DNA of 64,000 nucleotides from Flavobacterium chungbukense (lineage in GTDB: Bacteria > Bacteroidota > Bacteroidia > Flavobacteriales > Flavobacteriaceae), in the NCBI RefSeq assembly GCF_020805785.1, contig NZ_JAJGZV010000003.1, positions 583,730 to 647,729 of the forward strand, written 5' to 3'. How positions within the stretch are numbered: position 1 is the stretch's first letter; every line of letters starts with the position of its first letter. Below the pieces are notes generated by a model that saw nothing but the letters and a program-made list of their open reading frames with translations, did not search any database and was not told the origin of the DNA. Positions 15,055 to 24,059 of this stretch are shown piece by piece. Made by a program: the position numbers and the translations under genes.

Positions 15055-18000
15055 TGTTCGTCCTTTTTAGGTTCATCGGTTTCATCGGTTTTTTTCTTTC
15101 CAAATGTTTCAATAAATACAAACAATACAGGAATTAAACAGACTCCCAAAATGGTGGCGACAAGCATACCGCTAAAAACAGTCATTCCCATAACTTTTCT
15201 GGCCTGGGCTCCTGCACCGGTTGCTGTCAACAGCGGAACAACTCCCAAAATGAAAGCAAAAGCCGTCATTAAAATAGGACGGAAACGCAATTTTGCAGCA
15301 TATAAAGCGGCATCTTTTGCAGGCATTCCTTTTTCATATTCTTCTTTTGCAAATTCTACAATCAGAATGGCATTTTTGGCAGCAAGTCCAATTAACATGA
15401 CCAAACCAATCTGGGCAAAAACGTTATTTACATAATCTGGACTCAGCAATCGACAAATATATAATCCGAGAAACGCGCCGAAAACCGCAAAAGGTGTTCC
15501 GAGCAAAACGCTGAAAGGCAGTTTCCAGCTTTCGTATTGCGCGGCGAGAATTAAGAACACGAAAAGCAATGCCATGATAAAAACGGTATTTCCTTTTCCT
15601 TCGGCTTGTTTTTCTTGATAACTCATGTTTGCCCATTCGTAGCCCATTCCTGCAGGAAGGACTTTAGCTGCCGTTTCCTGTAAAGCATTCATGGCTTGCG
15701 CCGAAGTAAATCCTGGAGCGGGCGTTCCGCCAATTTCTGCAGCTCGATACAAATTGAAACGAGTGGTAAATTCGGGACCGCTTACTTTGCGGATTGTGGC
15801 AATACTCGAAATCGGAATCATTTTATTGTCTTTGCTCCGAACAAATATCTTATTTATGTCCTCGGGGTTTACGGTATAACTTGGATCTGCCTGAAGCAGT
15901 ACGATATATTGTCGTCCAAATTTGTTGAACTCATTAATATATTGTCCTCCTAAACTGGCGCCAATGGCGATATTCACATCCGATAAAGAAAGATTAAGTT
16001 CTGTTACTTTTTCTCTATCAATGTCCAAGCTAATTTGTGGCACATTTGGATTAAAAGTCGTTCGAATCGTTCCAATTTCAGGCCTCTTTTTGGCTTCGGC
16101 CATAAATTGCTGTGCATTTTCAAAAAGATACTGCGGTGTATTTCCTTCCCGATCTTGAAGCATCATGGAGAATCCTGCAGCATTTCCAATTCCGGTAATC
16201 GGCGGAGGACCGAATGCAAAAACGGTTGCTTCGGGAATTCCGAAAACTACTTTTCCGTTGACTTCTTTTAGAATCTGAAAAACGTCTTGTTCGCGTTCTT
16301 TCCATTCTTTTAAAGCAACAAAGAAGAATCCGTTGTTGGTTGCCACAGAGTTTTTGATTAAACTAAATCCAGCAACCGAAGTGTAATATTCAACACCTTG
16401 ATTTTGTGAAAGAATATGTTCTACTTTTTGAATAACTTTTCCTGTTCGTTCTAATGAAGAAGCACCCGGAAGTTCAATGTTTACAAACATATAACCCTGA
16501 TCTTCTTCGGGTACAAAACCGCCCGGAATTTTTCCTCCCAAGAGAATAATCGCCCCAACGACAATTCCGATAAAGATTAAGCTTCGTGCCGTTTTTTTAA
16601 TTAGAAAACCAGAAAAACCAGTGTATTTATTAGTGAATTTCCCGAATTTATCATTGAACCAAGCAAAGAATTTCCCGAGCCAGCCTTTTGCTTCTTGATT
16701 TGGTTTTAATAAAAGAGAACATAAAGCTGGACTTAAAGTTAAAGCACTTAAAGCTGAGAAAATCACAGATATGGCAATCGTAATAGCAAACTGCTGATAC
16801 AATCTTCCTGTAATTCCGGGTGTTAAGGCTACTGGAATAAACACGGCGGTCAATACAATTGCGATCGCAATTACAGGACCAGAAACTTCTTTCATGGCCT
16901 GATTGGTAGCTTCTCGCGGTGTCATTCCGTGTTCAATATGATGCATTACGGCTTCGACAACGACAATGGCATCATCGACGACAATTCCAATCGCCAAAAC
17001 TAATCCTAAAAGCGAAAGTACATTTATGGAAAATCCGAGTATTGGAAAGAGCATAAAAACCCCAACTAACGAAACAGGAACGGTTAAAAGTGGAATTAAA
17101 GTCGCACGCCAGTTTTGAAGAAAGATAAAAACCACAATAATTACCAGAATAATGGCTTCGACCAAAGTGTGCATGATTTCGTTAATTCCTTCCGAAATGG
17201 CGAGAGTAGTGTCTAATGAAACACGATATTTCAAATCCTGCGGAAATCTTTTACTGAGTCTTTCGATCGTGTTTTTTACGTTTTCAGCCACTTCTAGAGC
17301 ATTTGAACCCGGCATTTGTTTGATTCCGATAGTTCCCGCTGGATTTCCATTCAATTTTGCAATCGAAGCATAACTTTCTGTTCCTAAAGTTACCCTTCCA
17401 ATATCTTTCAAACGAACCTGCTGATTGCTGATATTTGATTTTAAAATGATATTTTCAAAGTCTTCAGGATTGACCAAGCGGTCTTTCAGCATTACATTAT
17501 AAGTAAACTCGTTGTTTTCGGTCGCAGGCGGAGCGCCAAACTTTCCTCCCGGTGCAATGGCATTTTGATCCTGAATCGATCGTATAATATCGGGAACGGT
17601 CAAATTATATTTAGCCATAATATCGGGCTTGACCCAAATTCGCATGGCGTAATTACTTCCTCCGTAAAGCGTAACTTCTCCAACTCCTTTAATACGTGCC
17701 AAAGCATCTACAATGTTGATATTGGCATAATTGGTTAGAAAATTTCCGTCGAAGATTTTGTTGGGAGAATACAAGGACAAAATCAACATCGGCATTGAGA
17801 GTGATTTTTTTGTGGTAACTCCCGTCGTTTTAACATCATTTGGAAGTTTGTTGGTTGCTTCATTAACACGGTTCTGGGTCAGCATGGTAGCATTATCCAA
17901 ATCCGTTCCCATATCAAACGTAATATTTAACGTCATACTCCCATCACCTGTATTTGTAGACTGCATGTAAAGCATGTTTTCAACTCCGTTTACCTTTTGT

Positions 18001-18197
18001 TCAATCGGTGTGGCAACCGCCTGCTCAACGTTTAAGGCATTTGCACCACGATAACTCGTTGAAACTTGTACCAAAGGTGGCGCAATTTCAGGATATTGAG
18101 CAATAGGTGTTGAAAGGACAGAAAGACCTCCAATTAACACAATGAAAATGGAGAGAACAATAGCAACGATTGGTCTGCGTACAAAGAAATTATCCAT
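15051..18197 (-). CDS. RND multidrug efflux permease (HAE1 family)
   Basis: At 1048 residues this is a complete AcrB/MexB-type proton-driven inner-membrane exporter. It starts MDNFFVRRPIVAIVLSIFIVLIGG, carries the TM4 proton-relay motif GIVVDDAIVVVEAVMHHIE with both aspartates, and has two symmetric halves with large periplasmic porter domains (for example GALGGQYINEFN-type segments) and twelve hydrophobic helices. It lies three bases downstream of the membrane-fusion gene. Multidrug or bile/dye efflux is likely; no regulator gene is adjacent to indicate the inducer. Confidence 0.95.
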   Translation of the reverse strand: MDNFFVRRPIVAIVLSIFIVLIGGLSVLSTPIAQYPEIAPPLVQVSTSYRGANALNVEQAVATPIEQKVNGVENMLYMQSTNTGDGSMTLNITFDMGTDLDNATMLTQNRVNEATNKLPNDVKTTGVTTKKSLSMPMLILSLYSPNKIFDGNFLTNYANINIVDALARIKGVGEVTLYGGSNYAMRIWVKPDIMAKYNLTVPDIIRSIQDQNAIAPGGKFGAPPATENNEFTYNVMLKDRLVNPEDFENIILKSNISNQQVRLKDIGRVTLGTESYASIAKLNGNPAGTIGIKQMPGSNALEVAENVKNTIERLSKRFPQDLKYRVSLDTTLAISEGINEIMHTLVEAIILVIIVVFIFLQNWRATLIPLLTVPVSLVGVFMLFPILGFSINVLSLLGLVLAIGIVVDDAIVVVEAVMHHIEHGMTPREATNQAMKEVSGPVIAIAIVLTAVFIPVALTPGITGRLYQQFAITIAISVIFSALSALTLSPALCSLLLKPNQEAKGWLGKFFAWFNDKFGKFTNKYTGFSGFLIKKTARSLIFIGIVVGAIILLGGKIPGGFVPEEDQGYMFVNIELPGASSLERTGKVIQKVEHILSQNQGVEYYTSVAGFSLIKNSVATNNGFFFVALKEWKEREQDVFQILKEVNGKVVFGIPEATVFAFGPPPITGIGNAAGFSMMLQDREGNTPQYLFENAQQFMAEAKKRPEIGTIRTTFNPNVPQISLDIDREKVTELNLSLSDVNIAIGASLGGQYINEFNKFGRQYIVLLQADPSYTVNPEDINKIFVRSKDNKMIPISSIATIRKVSGPEFTTRFNLYRAAEIGGTPAPGFTSAQAMNALQETAAKVLPAGMGYEWANMSYQEKQAEGKGNTVFIMALLFVFLILAAQYESWKLPFSVLLGTPFAVFGAFLGLYICRLLSPDYVNNVFAQIGLVMLIGLAAKNAILIVEFAKEEYEKGMPAKDAALYAAKLRFRPILMTAFAFILGVVPLLTATGAGAQARKVMGMTVFSGMLVATILGVCLIPVLFVFIETFGKKKTDETDEPKKDEQ

Positions 18198-18200
18198 AAT

Positions 18201-19361
18201 CTAGTTGTTTAGAGATGATGCAATCTGCTTTTTATCTTTGTCGGCAACATAAGGAACTGGAACAACAGTTGATCCGGGCTGAATAAACTGATTGCCAATA
18301 ATAGCGACCTTTTCGTCGGGTTTTAAACCTTTAGTGATAATCCAGTCGACACCAATTTTTTGTCCGACTTCGACCATTCTGGTTTGGATCGTATTTTTAT
18401 TATCTATAATTGAAACCTGAAAAAGTCCCTGAATTTCGGTTACCGCTTTCTGCGGCACTACTATAGCATCTTTTTGGGTTCGCAGTAAAACACGGACTTT
18501 TGCAAACTGACCAGATCGTAAAGTGCCGTCTGGATTGGGAAATTGCGCTTCGATAGTTACAGTTCCCGTTGTTGGATCAATTTTAGTGTCAGAAAAATTA
18601 AGACTTCCTTTTTCCGAATGGGTACTTCCATCAGAAAGTATTAAAGCAAGATCAGTAATACGTTCTCCGGCTTTGACCTGCTTTTGATATCGTAAATAAT
18701 CGGATTCGCTAACTGTAAATTGGACTCTTACTTTTTCTAGTTTTGAAACAGTGTTTAGTTTAGAGTCGTTTCCTATTCGGGTAATATAATCTCCCAATCG
18801 GGCGTTCGAAAGTCCGATTACGCCATCAATCGGAGATCGAATATCGCAGTAACTTCTCTCGATCTGTTGATTTCTTAAGCTGGCTTGCACACTGTTTAAG
18901 TTCGATTTAGCGGCTTTGTCTTTGGCTACAGCCGCATCCAATTCACGCTTGCTGACGGCATTCATATCTGCAAGAGGTCGAATTCTTTTTAATTCTTCTT
19001 CAGCATTTACCAAATTACTTTGAGCAGCAGCAACTTGTCCGCGGACCTGATCTACTTTGGTATCATATTCTAACGGGTCGATGGTGTATAAAAGCTGTCC
19101 TTTTTTGACTCTCTGACCTTCTTTAAAATGAATGCCGGTCAAAATACCATCGACTCTTGCGATTAATTCAATGTCTAAATCTCCAAAAGTCTGTCCCGCA
19201 AAATCTTTGTAAATGGGGACATCTTCACTTTTGACCGTAACAAAAGGCGCTTGCATGGGTGGCGGCGCTTTGGGCTGTTCTTTTTTGCAGGAAGTTAAAA
19301 AGGTTAAAAGAAAGAAGAGGGGAAGGATTGGTTTTGGTAGTTTTAAAGCATTCATAATCAT
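18201..19361 (-). CDS. RND efflux periplasmic adaptor (MFP) lipoprotein
   Basis: This 386-residue membrane-fusion protein bridges permease and outer-membrane channel. It has a lipoprotein signal (LLTFLTSC), a biotinyl-lipoyl-like motif (ELIARVDGILTGIHFKEGQRVKKGQLLYTIDPLEY), a coiled hairpin (near 95-160), the second lipoyl half (CDIRSPIDGVIGLSNARLGDYI) and beta-barrel domains. It is the first gene of the operon. The ATG at 19361 or the one at 19355 could be used. Confidence 0.92.
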   Translation of the reverse strand: MIMNALKLPKPILPLFFLLTFLTSCKKEQPKAPPPMQAPFVTVKSEDVPIYKDFAGQTFGDLDIELIARVDGILTGIHFKEGQRVKKGQLLYTIDPLEYDTKVDQVRGQVAAAQSNLVNAEEELKRIRPLADMNAVSKRELDAAVAKDKAAKSNLNSVQASLRNQQIERSYCDIRSPIDGVIGLSNARLGDYITRIGNDSKLNTVSKLEKVRVQFTVSESDYLRYQKQVKAGERITDLALILSDGSTHSEKGSLNFSDTKIDPTTGTVTIEAQFPNPDGTLRSGQFAKVRVLLRTQKDAIVVPQKAVTEIQGLFQVSIIDNKNTIQTRMVEVGQKIGVDWIITKGLKPDEKVAIIGNQFIQPGSTVVPVPYVADKDKKQIASSLNN

Positions 19362-19626
19362 AAATGTTAAAATTATACCACATAAATTTAAGAAAATTTT
19401 ATAACGAATTGATAAACAGAGGTTCTTTTTTGCTAAAGCAACTTTATTGCGTAAAAAAAATCGCTTTAATTATGAATTTAAATGAACTTACATTTCTTAT
19501 ATGGTTAGAAAAGCCAAGCGCTTTTATTGTTTTTGAAATTGAAAAGAAAGACTTATCTTTGCACCCGAATTTATTCCATTTATAGATTCGAAATTAATTT
19601 ATTCTTAACTTAAAATTGTTTATAGC
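19362..19626. other. divergent intergenic region with the trhO promoter
   Basis: This 265-base gap separates the leftward RND operon from rightward trhO. The clearest signal is the rightward promoter at 19532-19561. No convincing operator or separate gene was found in the half next to the efflux operon. Confidence 0.5.
19532..19561 (+). promoter_or_regulatory. putative trhO promoter
   Basis: TTTG (19532-19535), 18 bases, then TATCTTTG (19554-19561) fits the Bacteroidota TTTG/TAnnTTTG pattern well. The leader before the ATG at 19627 would be about 58 bases. Confidence 0.65.
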
Positions 19627-20985
19627 ATGCAACTGTATAACACTTTAAGCGCAGAAGAAAGAGCCATCATGATCGATGATGCCGGTAAACAACGACTAAC
19701 GTTGTCTTTCTATGCGTATGCCAAAATTCAAGATCCACAAAAATTTCGTAACGATTTATTCATTGCCTGGAATGCACTCGATGCTTTAGGAAGAATTTAT
19801 GTTGCCCATGAAGGAATTAATGCTCAAATGAGTGTTCCTGCTGAAAATTTTGAAGCTTTTAGAGAAACGCTGGAAGCTTATGATTTTATGAAAGACATAC
19901 GATTGAATGTTGCCGTAGAACAAGACGATCATTCCTTTTTAAAATTGACCATCAAAGTGCGTCACAAAATCGTTGCCGACGGTTTAAATGATGAAACTTT
20001 TGATGTAACTAATATTGGCGTTCACTTAAAAGCCAAAGAATTCAACGAAATACTTGATGATCCAAACACTATTGTAGTTGATTTTAGAAATCACTACGAA
20101 AGTGAAGTTGGGCATTTTAAAGGTGCTATTACTCCAGATGTGGAAACTTTCAGAGAGAGTTTGCCAATCATCAACGAGCAGCTTAAAGATCACAAAGACG
20201 ATAAAAATCTGGTAATGTATTGTACTGGAGGTATTCGCTGTGAAAAAGCAAGTGCTTACTTTAAACACCAAGGTTTTAAAAATGTTTATCAATTGGAAGG
20301 CGGAATTATTAATTACGCTAAACAATTGAAAGAAGAAGGTTTAGAAAGTAAATTCATTGGTAAAAACTTCGTATTTGATAATCGTCTGGGCGAAAGAATT
20401 ACAGACGATATTATTTCGCAATGCCACCAATGCGGAAAACCTTGCGATAACCACACAAACTGCGAAAATGACGGCTGTCATTTATTGTTTATTCAGTGCG
20501 ATGAATGTAAAGCTGCAATGGATAACTGCTGTTCTACAGAATGTTTAGAGATTATTCATATGCCTTTGGTTGACCAGGTTCGCTTAAGAACTGGAAAACA
20601 AGTTGGAAATAAAGTCTTCAGAAAAGGAAAATCTGAAAATCTAAAATTCAAACACTCAGGCGAACTTCCAGAAACTGCTTTGGCTACAGCACAAAAAACA
20701 GCAGATATTCGTCAGAAAATAAAAGTTAAAAAAGTTCTTCTTGGAAAAGCGGAACATTATTATGTAAAAGCACAGGTTGGACAATTTACTATAGAAAACC
20801 AAGAGTTAAACAGCGGTGATAAAATCTTAATTTCTGGTCCAACTACAGGCGATCAGGAAATGGTTTTGAATAGAATCATTGTTAACGGAGCAGAAACCCA
20901 AACTGCTAAAATTGGGGATAAGGTTACTTTTGAGGTTCCTTTTCGTATTCGTTTGTCAGATAAATTGTATAAAATTGTAAATTAG
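19627..20985 (+). CDS. trhO: tRNA U34 hydroxylase TrhO (YceA, rhodanese family) with C-terminal extension
   Basis: TrhO makes 5-hydroxyuridine at the wobble position of certain tRNAs in an oxygen-dependent reaction (known from E. coli YceA). The N-terminal domain (SFYAYAKIQDPQKFRNDLFIAW ... GRIYVAHEGINAQMS), the rhodanese domain with CTGGIRCEKAS (Cys199 and Cys205) and a Cys-rich segment (CHQCGKPCDNHTNC ... CDECKAAMDNCCSTEC, near 265-305) are all present. E. coli TrhO has about 350 residues; this one has 452. The extra last 80 or so residues (about 370-451) closely match the C-terminus of TrhP encoded 0.7 kb downstream, including PFRIRxSDKLYKIV. A RAYT gene follows after 23 bases. Confidence 0.92.
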   Translation: MQLYNTLSAEERAIMIDDAGKQRLTLSFYAYAKIQDPQKFRNDLFIAWNALDALGRIYVAHEGINAQMSVPAENFEAFRETLEAYDFMKDIRLNVAVEQDDHSFLKLTIKVRHKIVADGLNDETFDVTNIGVHLKAKEFNEILDDPNTIVVDFRNHYESEVGHFKGAITPDVETFRESLPIINEQLKDHKDDKNLVMYCTGGIRCEKASAYFKHQGFKNVYQLEGGIINYAKQLKEEGLESKFIGKNFVFDNRLGERITDDIISQCHQCGKPCDNHTNCENDGCHLLFIQCDECKAAMDNCCSTECLEIIHMPLVDQVRLRTGKQVGNKVFRKGKSENLKFKHSGELPETALATAQKTADIRQKIKVKKVLLGKAEHYYVKAQVGQFTIENQELNSGDKILISGPTTGDQEMVLNRIIVNGAETQTAKIGDKVTFEVPFRIRLSDKLYKIVN

Positions 20986-21008
20986 CGGTTTTTAAACCCT
21001 AATTTACA

Positions 21009-21443
21009 ATGTCACATTCTTTTACCAAATTATGGATTCACGCAATTTGGGCAACAAAAAATCGTACGGAATTAATTGATTATTCAATTGAGAAAAACGT
21101 GCATGATTATATTCACGATGAATTAATTGACTTGGATTGCCCTGTTAGAATCATTAACGGAATGCCCGACCATATACATGTTTTATTTTTATTAAATCCG
21201 AAAAAACCTCTCTCAGATGTAATTCGTCAAGCGAAAGGAGGATCTTCTCATTGTATAAATGGAGTAAATCTAATTCCTGAAAAATTCGCATGGCAAACTG
21301 GTTACGCAGCTTTTGCAGTAAGCGAATCTCAGTTAGATGCTGTTTACAATTACATTAAAAATCAAAAACAACATCATCTTAAAAAAAATGGTCAAGATGA
21401 ATTTGATGAATTTGTAAAATTGCATGGATTAAATACACCATAA
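21009..21443 (+). mobile_element. REP-associated tyrosine transposase (RAYT, IS200-like Y1 family)
   Basis: This 144-residue protein is a TnpA/REP-type HUH transposase: KLWIHAIWATKNR strand, HUH motif His55-Ile-His57 in MPDHIHVLF, KGGSSHCIN segment, and catalytic Tyr115 in YNYIKNQ. All key residues are intact. It lies 23 bases after trhO and just upstream of a pair of inverted REP palindromes (21471-21558), the expected substrate. RAYTs are normally single-copy domesticated enzymes that disperse REPs; activity here is inferred. Confidence 0.88.
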
Positions 21444-21470
21444 AGATACACCAAAAAAATACCACAATAT

Positions 21471-21558
21471 ATAGCCCACGGTTTCAACCGTGGTAAACGT
21501 ATTGTTGCGTAACGTTGAAGATTCGCATTGTGTACCCACGGTTGAAACCGTGGGCTAT
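21471..21558. repeat. inverted REP pair (BIME-like) linked to the RAYT gene
   Basis: Two 23-base elements (21471-21493 and 21536-21558), each itself a hairpin with CCACGGTT/AACCGTGG arms, are exact reverse complements of one another, separated by 42 bases. This head-to-tail-inverted pair directly follows the RAYT gene and precedes the trhP promoter. Confidence 0.9.
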
Positions 21559-21645
21559 GTTTAATAAAGATTGTGTAACGCTTTACAAATAATTTTAAAA
21601 TATAGACTATGATATAAATCATAGAAATCTAACCTATACCCACAT

Positions 21646-21653
21646 TATTTTTG
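21646..21653 (+). promoter_or_regulatory. putative -7 element of trhP
   Basis: TATTTTTG followed by TC fits TAnnTTTG and lies 22 bases before the ATG. It would allow trhP and the ferredoxin gene to be transcribed separately from trhO. Confidence 0.5.
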
Positions 21654-21675
21654 TCATTGGAATAATAAATCAAAA

Positions 21676-22917
21676 ATGACTATTACAAACAAAATCGAAC
21701 TCATGTCTCCAGCTGGAGATTTTGAGTCGCTTCAAGCTGCTTTAGACAATGGCTGTGATTCTGTATATTTTGGTGTGGAACAACTTAATATGCGTGCACG
21801 TTCTACCGTGAATTTTACGATTGATGATTTAAAAGAAATTGCCAGTCGATGCGAGGAAAAAAATGTTCGAAGCTATTTGACTTTAAACACGATTATTTAC
21901 GATCATGATTTATCAGTCGTAAAAACATTATTGACGAAAGCTAAAGAAGCAAACATTACAGCGGTAATTGCTTCAGATCAAGCTGTAATTGCGATGGCAA
22001 GATCAATTGGAATGGAAGTTCACATTTCAACTCAACTGAATGTAACGAATATTGAAACTATAAAATTCTACAGCTTATTTGCCGATACTATGGTTTTAAG
22101 CCGCGAATTAAGCTTGCGCCAAGTAAAGAATATTACCGATCAAATTGAAAAAGAGCAGATCAAAGGTCCAAATGGGAATTTAATCGAAATCGAAATCTTC
22201 GGTCACGGAGCTTTGTGTATGGCCGTTTCAGGGAAATGTTATTTGAGCTTACACTCCAATAATTCATCTGCGAATCGGGGCGCATGCAAACAAAACTGCC
22301 GAAAAAAATATACCGTTATCGATCAGGAAACTGGTTTCGAAATCGAATTGGATAACGAATACATGATGTCACCAAAAGATTTGTGTACATTGGATTTCTT
22401 AGATCAAGTCATTGATTCCGGAATTAAAGTTTTAAAAATCGAAGGTCGAGGACGTGCCCCTGAATATGTAGGAACAGTAACTAAAACTTATCGAGAAGGG
22501 ATTAATGCTTATTATGAAGGAACTTTTTCAAAAGAAAAAACAGCAGTTTGGATGAAAGCTCTAGAAACCGTTTATAACCGCGGATTCTGGTCAGGCTATT
22601 ATCTAGGACAAGAATTAGGCGATTGGAGCGATATTCCAGGATCTGCAGCGACGCAGAAAAAAGTTTATGTGGGAAGAGGAACTCATTATTTCCCAAAAGC
22701 TGAAGTCGGACAATTTAAGATTGAAGCTTATGATATAAAAATAGGAGATAAAATCTTAGTAACAGGACCAAACACGGGGGCGCAGGAAATGGTGATAGAC
22801 GAAATGTTTGTAAATGATGCCGCGGGAGAAAAAGCAACGAAAGGCGATGATTGCAGTTTTAAATTGCCATTCAGAATCAGAATGTCTGATAAACTTTATA
22901 AAATTGTTGAAGCATAA
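21676..22917 (+). CDS. trhP: U32-family protein, tRNA U34 hydroxylase TrhP (YegQ)
   Basis: This 413-residue U32 'peptidase' belongs to the TrhP group, which in E. coli makes 5-hydroxyuridine in tRNA using prephenate. It has the N-terminal MSPAGDFESLQAALDNGCDSVYFGV motif, the family signature EIFGHGALCMAVSGKCYLS, and four conserved cysteines (ALCMAVSGKCYL, GACKQNCRKKY) thought to bind an Fe-S cluster. The last 80 or so residues (about 330-412) repeat the C-terminal domain of the neighbouring TrhO. Its TAA overlaps the ATG of a ferredoxin gene. Peptidase activity is the older label and is less likely. Confidence 0.9.
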   Translation: MTITNKIELMSPAGDFESLQAALDNGCDSVYFGVEQLNMRARSTVNFTIDDLKEIASRCEEKNVRSYLTLNTIIYDHDLSVVKTLLTKAKEANITAVIASDQAVIAMARSIGMEVHISTQLNVTNIETIKFYSLFADTMVLSRELSLRQVKNITDQIEKEQIKGPNGNLIEIEIFGHGALCMAVSGKCYLSLHSNNSSANRGACKQNCRKKYTVIDQETGFEIELDNEYMMSPKDLCTLDFLDQVIDSGIKVLKIEGRGRAPEYVGTVTKTYREGINAYYEGTFSKEKTAVWMKALETVYNRGFWSGYYLGQELGDWSDIPGSAATQKKVYVGRGTHYFPKAEVGQFKIEAYDIKIGDKILVTGPNTGAQEMVIDEMFVNDAAGEKATKGDDCSFKLPFRIRMSDKLYKIVEA

Positions 22918-23147
22918 TGGTTATTGTAACATTACAAAGAGATAAATGCATTGGCTGTAATTATTGTGTTGAGATGGATCCGATTCATTTTCAAATGTCA
23001 AAAAAAGATGGAAAGTCAGTTTTGATTCATTCTGTAAATTCTAAAGGATTTTTCACCTTAAAATCACCCAATCATACTATTGCAGAAAGTTGCGAATTGG
23101 CAGCAAGAGCTTGTCCAGTGAAGATTATTACGGTTAAGGAAACTTAA
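22917..23147 (+). CDS. small 4Fe-4S ferredoxin coupled to trhP
   Basis: This 76-residue ferredoxin has a single-cluster pattern: CIGCNYC at residues 11-17 and CELAARACPVKI near 62-71, the last Cys being followed by Pro. Length and spacing resemble the ferredoxins of the 3Fe/4Fe single-cluster group. Its ATG shares a base with the trhP stop (TAATG), so the two are translated together. It could deliver electrons to, or help maintain, the Fe-S cluster of TrhP; that function is inferred from coupling alone. A terminator follows. Confidence 0.88.
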   Translation: MVIVTLQRDKCIGCNYCVEMDPIHFQMSKKDGKSVLIHSVNSKGFFTLKSPNHTIAESCELAARACPVKIITVKET

Positions 23148-23155
23148 AAAACATA

Positions 23156-23192
23156 AAAAAACCTATTTGCATTGCTACAGAATAGGTTTTTT
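23156..23192. terminator. bidirectional intrinsic terminator after the ferredoxin gene
   Basis: AAAAAACCTATT (23156-23167) pairs with AATAGGTTTTTT (23181-23192) around a 13-base loop. It sits between the converging ends at 23147 and 23197. Confidence 0.85.
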
Positions 23193-23196
23193 GATT

Positions 23197-23949
23197 TTAT
23201 TCTTCTGAAAACTCAAGTTCGTCAAAATCTTTAATTTCTGATAATTTAATCAGTTTGTTTTTACTGATTTTGCTTTCGGTTTTTTCAAAAACTTCATCAC
23301 CGTCATAGGTATTCTCGTTGATGTTGTGATTTACAATCTTTTTTCGGGTCAAAAAATTGATACTGGTTTCCGTAAGAACAATTGGTCCGTGATTACTGCT
23401 CGCATCGTAACCAATTAGTTCCAAATCTGAATTTTGATATCTGAAAGTATAACTCCAATATCCGTATCTTCCGTGAGCGTAGTTCACGTATAATTTTCCA
23501 TTTTTTATTTCAAAATCAAGTTCTGGTGCATAATAAACTCCGCCTTCTTCATTTTCAGAAGAAAAGCAATCGTAATTTTTAACGGCTAATTCATAACCGC
23601 CATTTTTGTTTAATAATGCTATAATTCCTCTTCGATTTCGGTCTAATTCGCCGCGATATTCATGCTGAATTACTTTACTCTTGTCTGTTCCTTTAATGAT
23701 TAGAATTATATCTTCTTTTCCATCTTTGTTTAAATCACCTTTGATGGTATCAAAAGGAATATAATTTTTAGGTATAAAGTCAGCGAGATCTTTTTTGATT
23801 ACGACATTTGATTCTTCTACTTCGGGAATATCTTTTAGTTCTGTGACTTCTGTATTTGATTCTTTTTCGTTGGTTTTGGAATCTTTACAGCTGAAAATGA
23901 TAGAGAGCAGTAAAATTGTTCCAATAATTGAAAAGTATTTCTTTGCCAT
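23197..23949 (-). CDS. hypothetical lipoprotein with a VCBS/EF-hand-like segment
   Basis: This 250-residue protein has a lipoprotein signal (ILLLSIIFSCKD; Cys near residue 21) and an acidic linker. A repeat-like segment GDLNKDGKEDIILIIKGT resembles the calcium-binding loop of FG-GAP/VCBS proteins. The rest is beta-rich with no catalytic motif I recognise. It is probably anchored in the outer or inner membrane facing the periplasm. It is separated from the next leftward gene by a terminator and so is likely its own unit. Confidence 0.7.
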   Translation of the reverse strand: MAKKYFSIIGTILLLSIIFSCKDSKTNEKESNTEVTELKDIPEVEESNVVIKKDLADFIPKNYIPFDTIKGDLNKDGKEDIILIIKGTDKSKVIQHEYRGELDRNRRGIIALLNKNGGYELAVKNYDCFSSENEEGGVYYAPELDFEIKNGKLYVNYAHGRYGYWSYTFRYQNSDLELIGYDASSNHGPIVLTETSINFLTRKKIVNHNINENTYDGDEVFEKTESKISKNKLIKLSEIKDFDELEFSEE

Positions 23950-24009
23950 ATTTAGGTTTTTTTAGAAAGTTGTATTGTGAAATTTTCTCAATTGAACCAA
24001 TTTAAGGTT

Positions 24010-24040
24010 AAAAAATCAGGCAAGAGCTGCCTGATTTTTT
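24010..24040. terminator. intrinsic terminator of the ankyrin gene cluster
   Basis: AAAAAATCAGGCA (24010-24022) and TGCCTGATTTTTT (24028-24040) form a stem around AGAGC. It lies just downstream of the leftward lipoprotein gene at 24060 and before the start of the gene ending at 23197. Confidence 0.85.
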
Positions 24041-24059
24041 GATAATATTTAATTCATTT

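Noticed and set aside
13687..19361. RND operon as part of a mobile element
   Set aside because: No transposase, attachment site or composition change borders it; it looks like an ordinary chromosomal pump.
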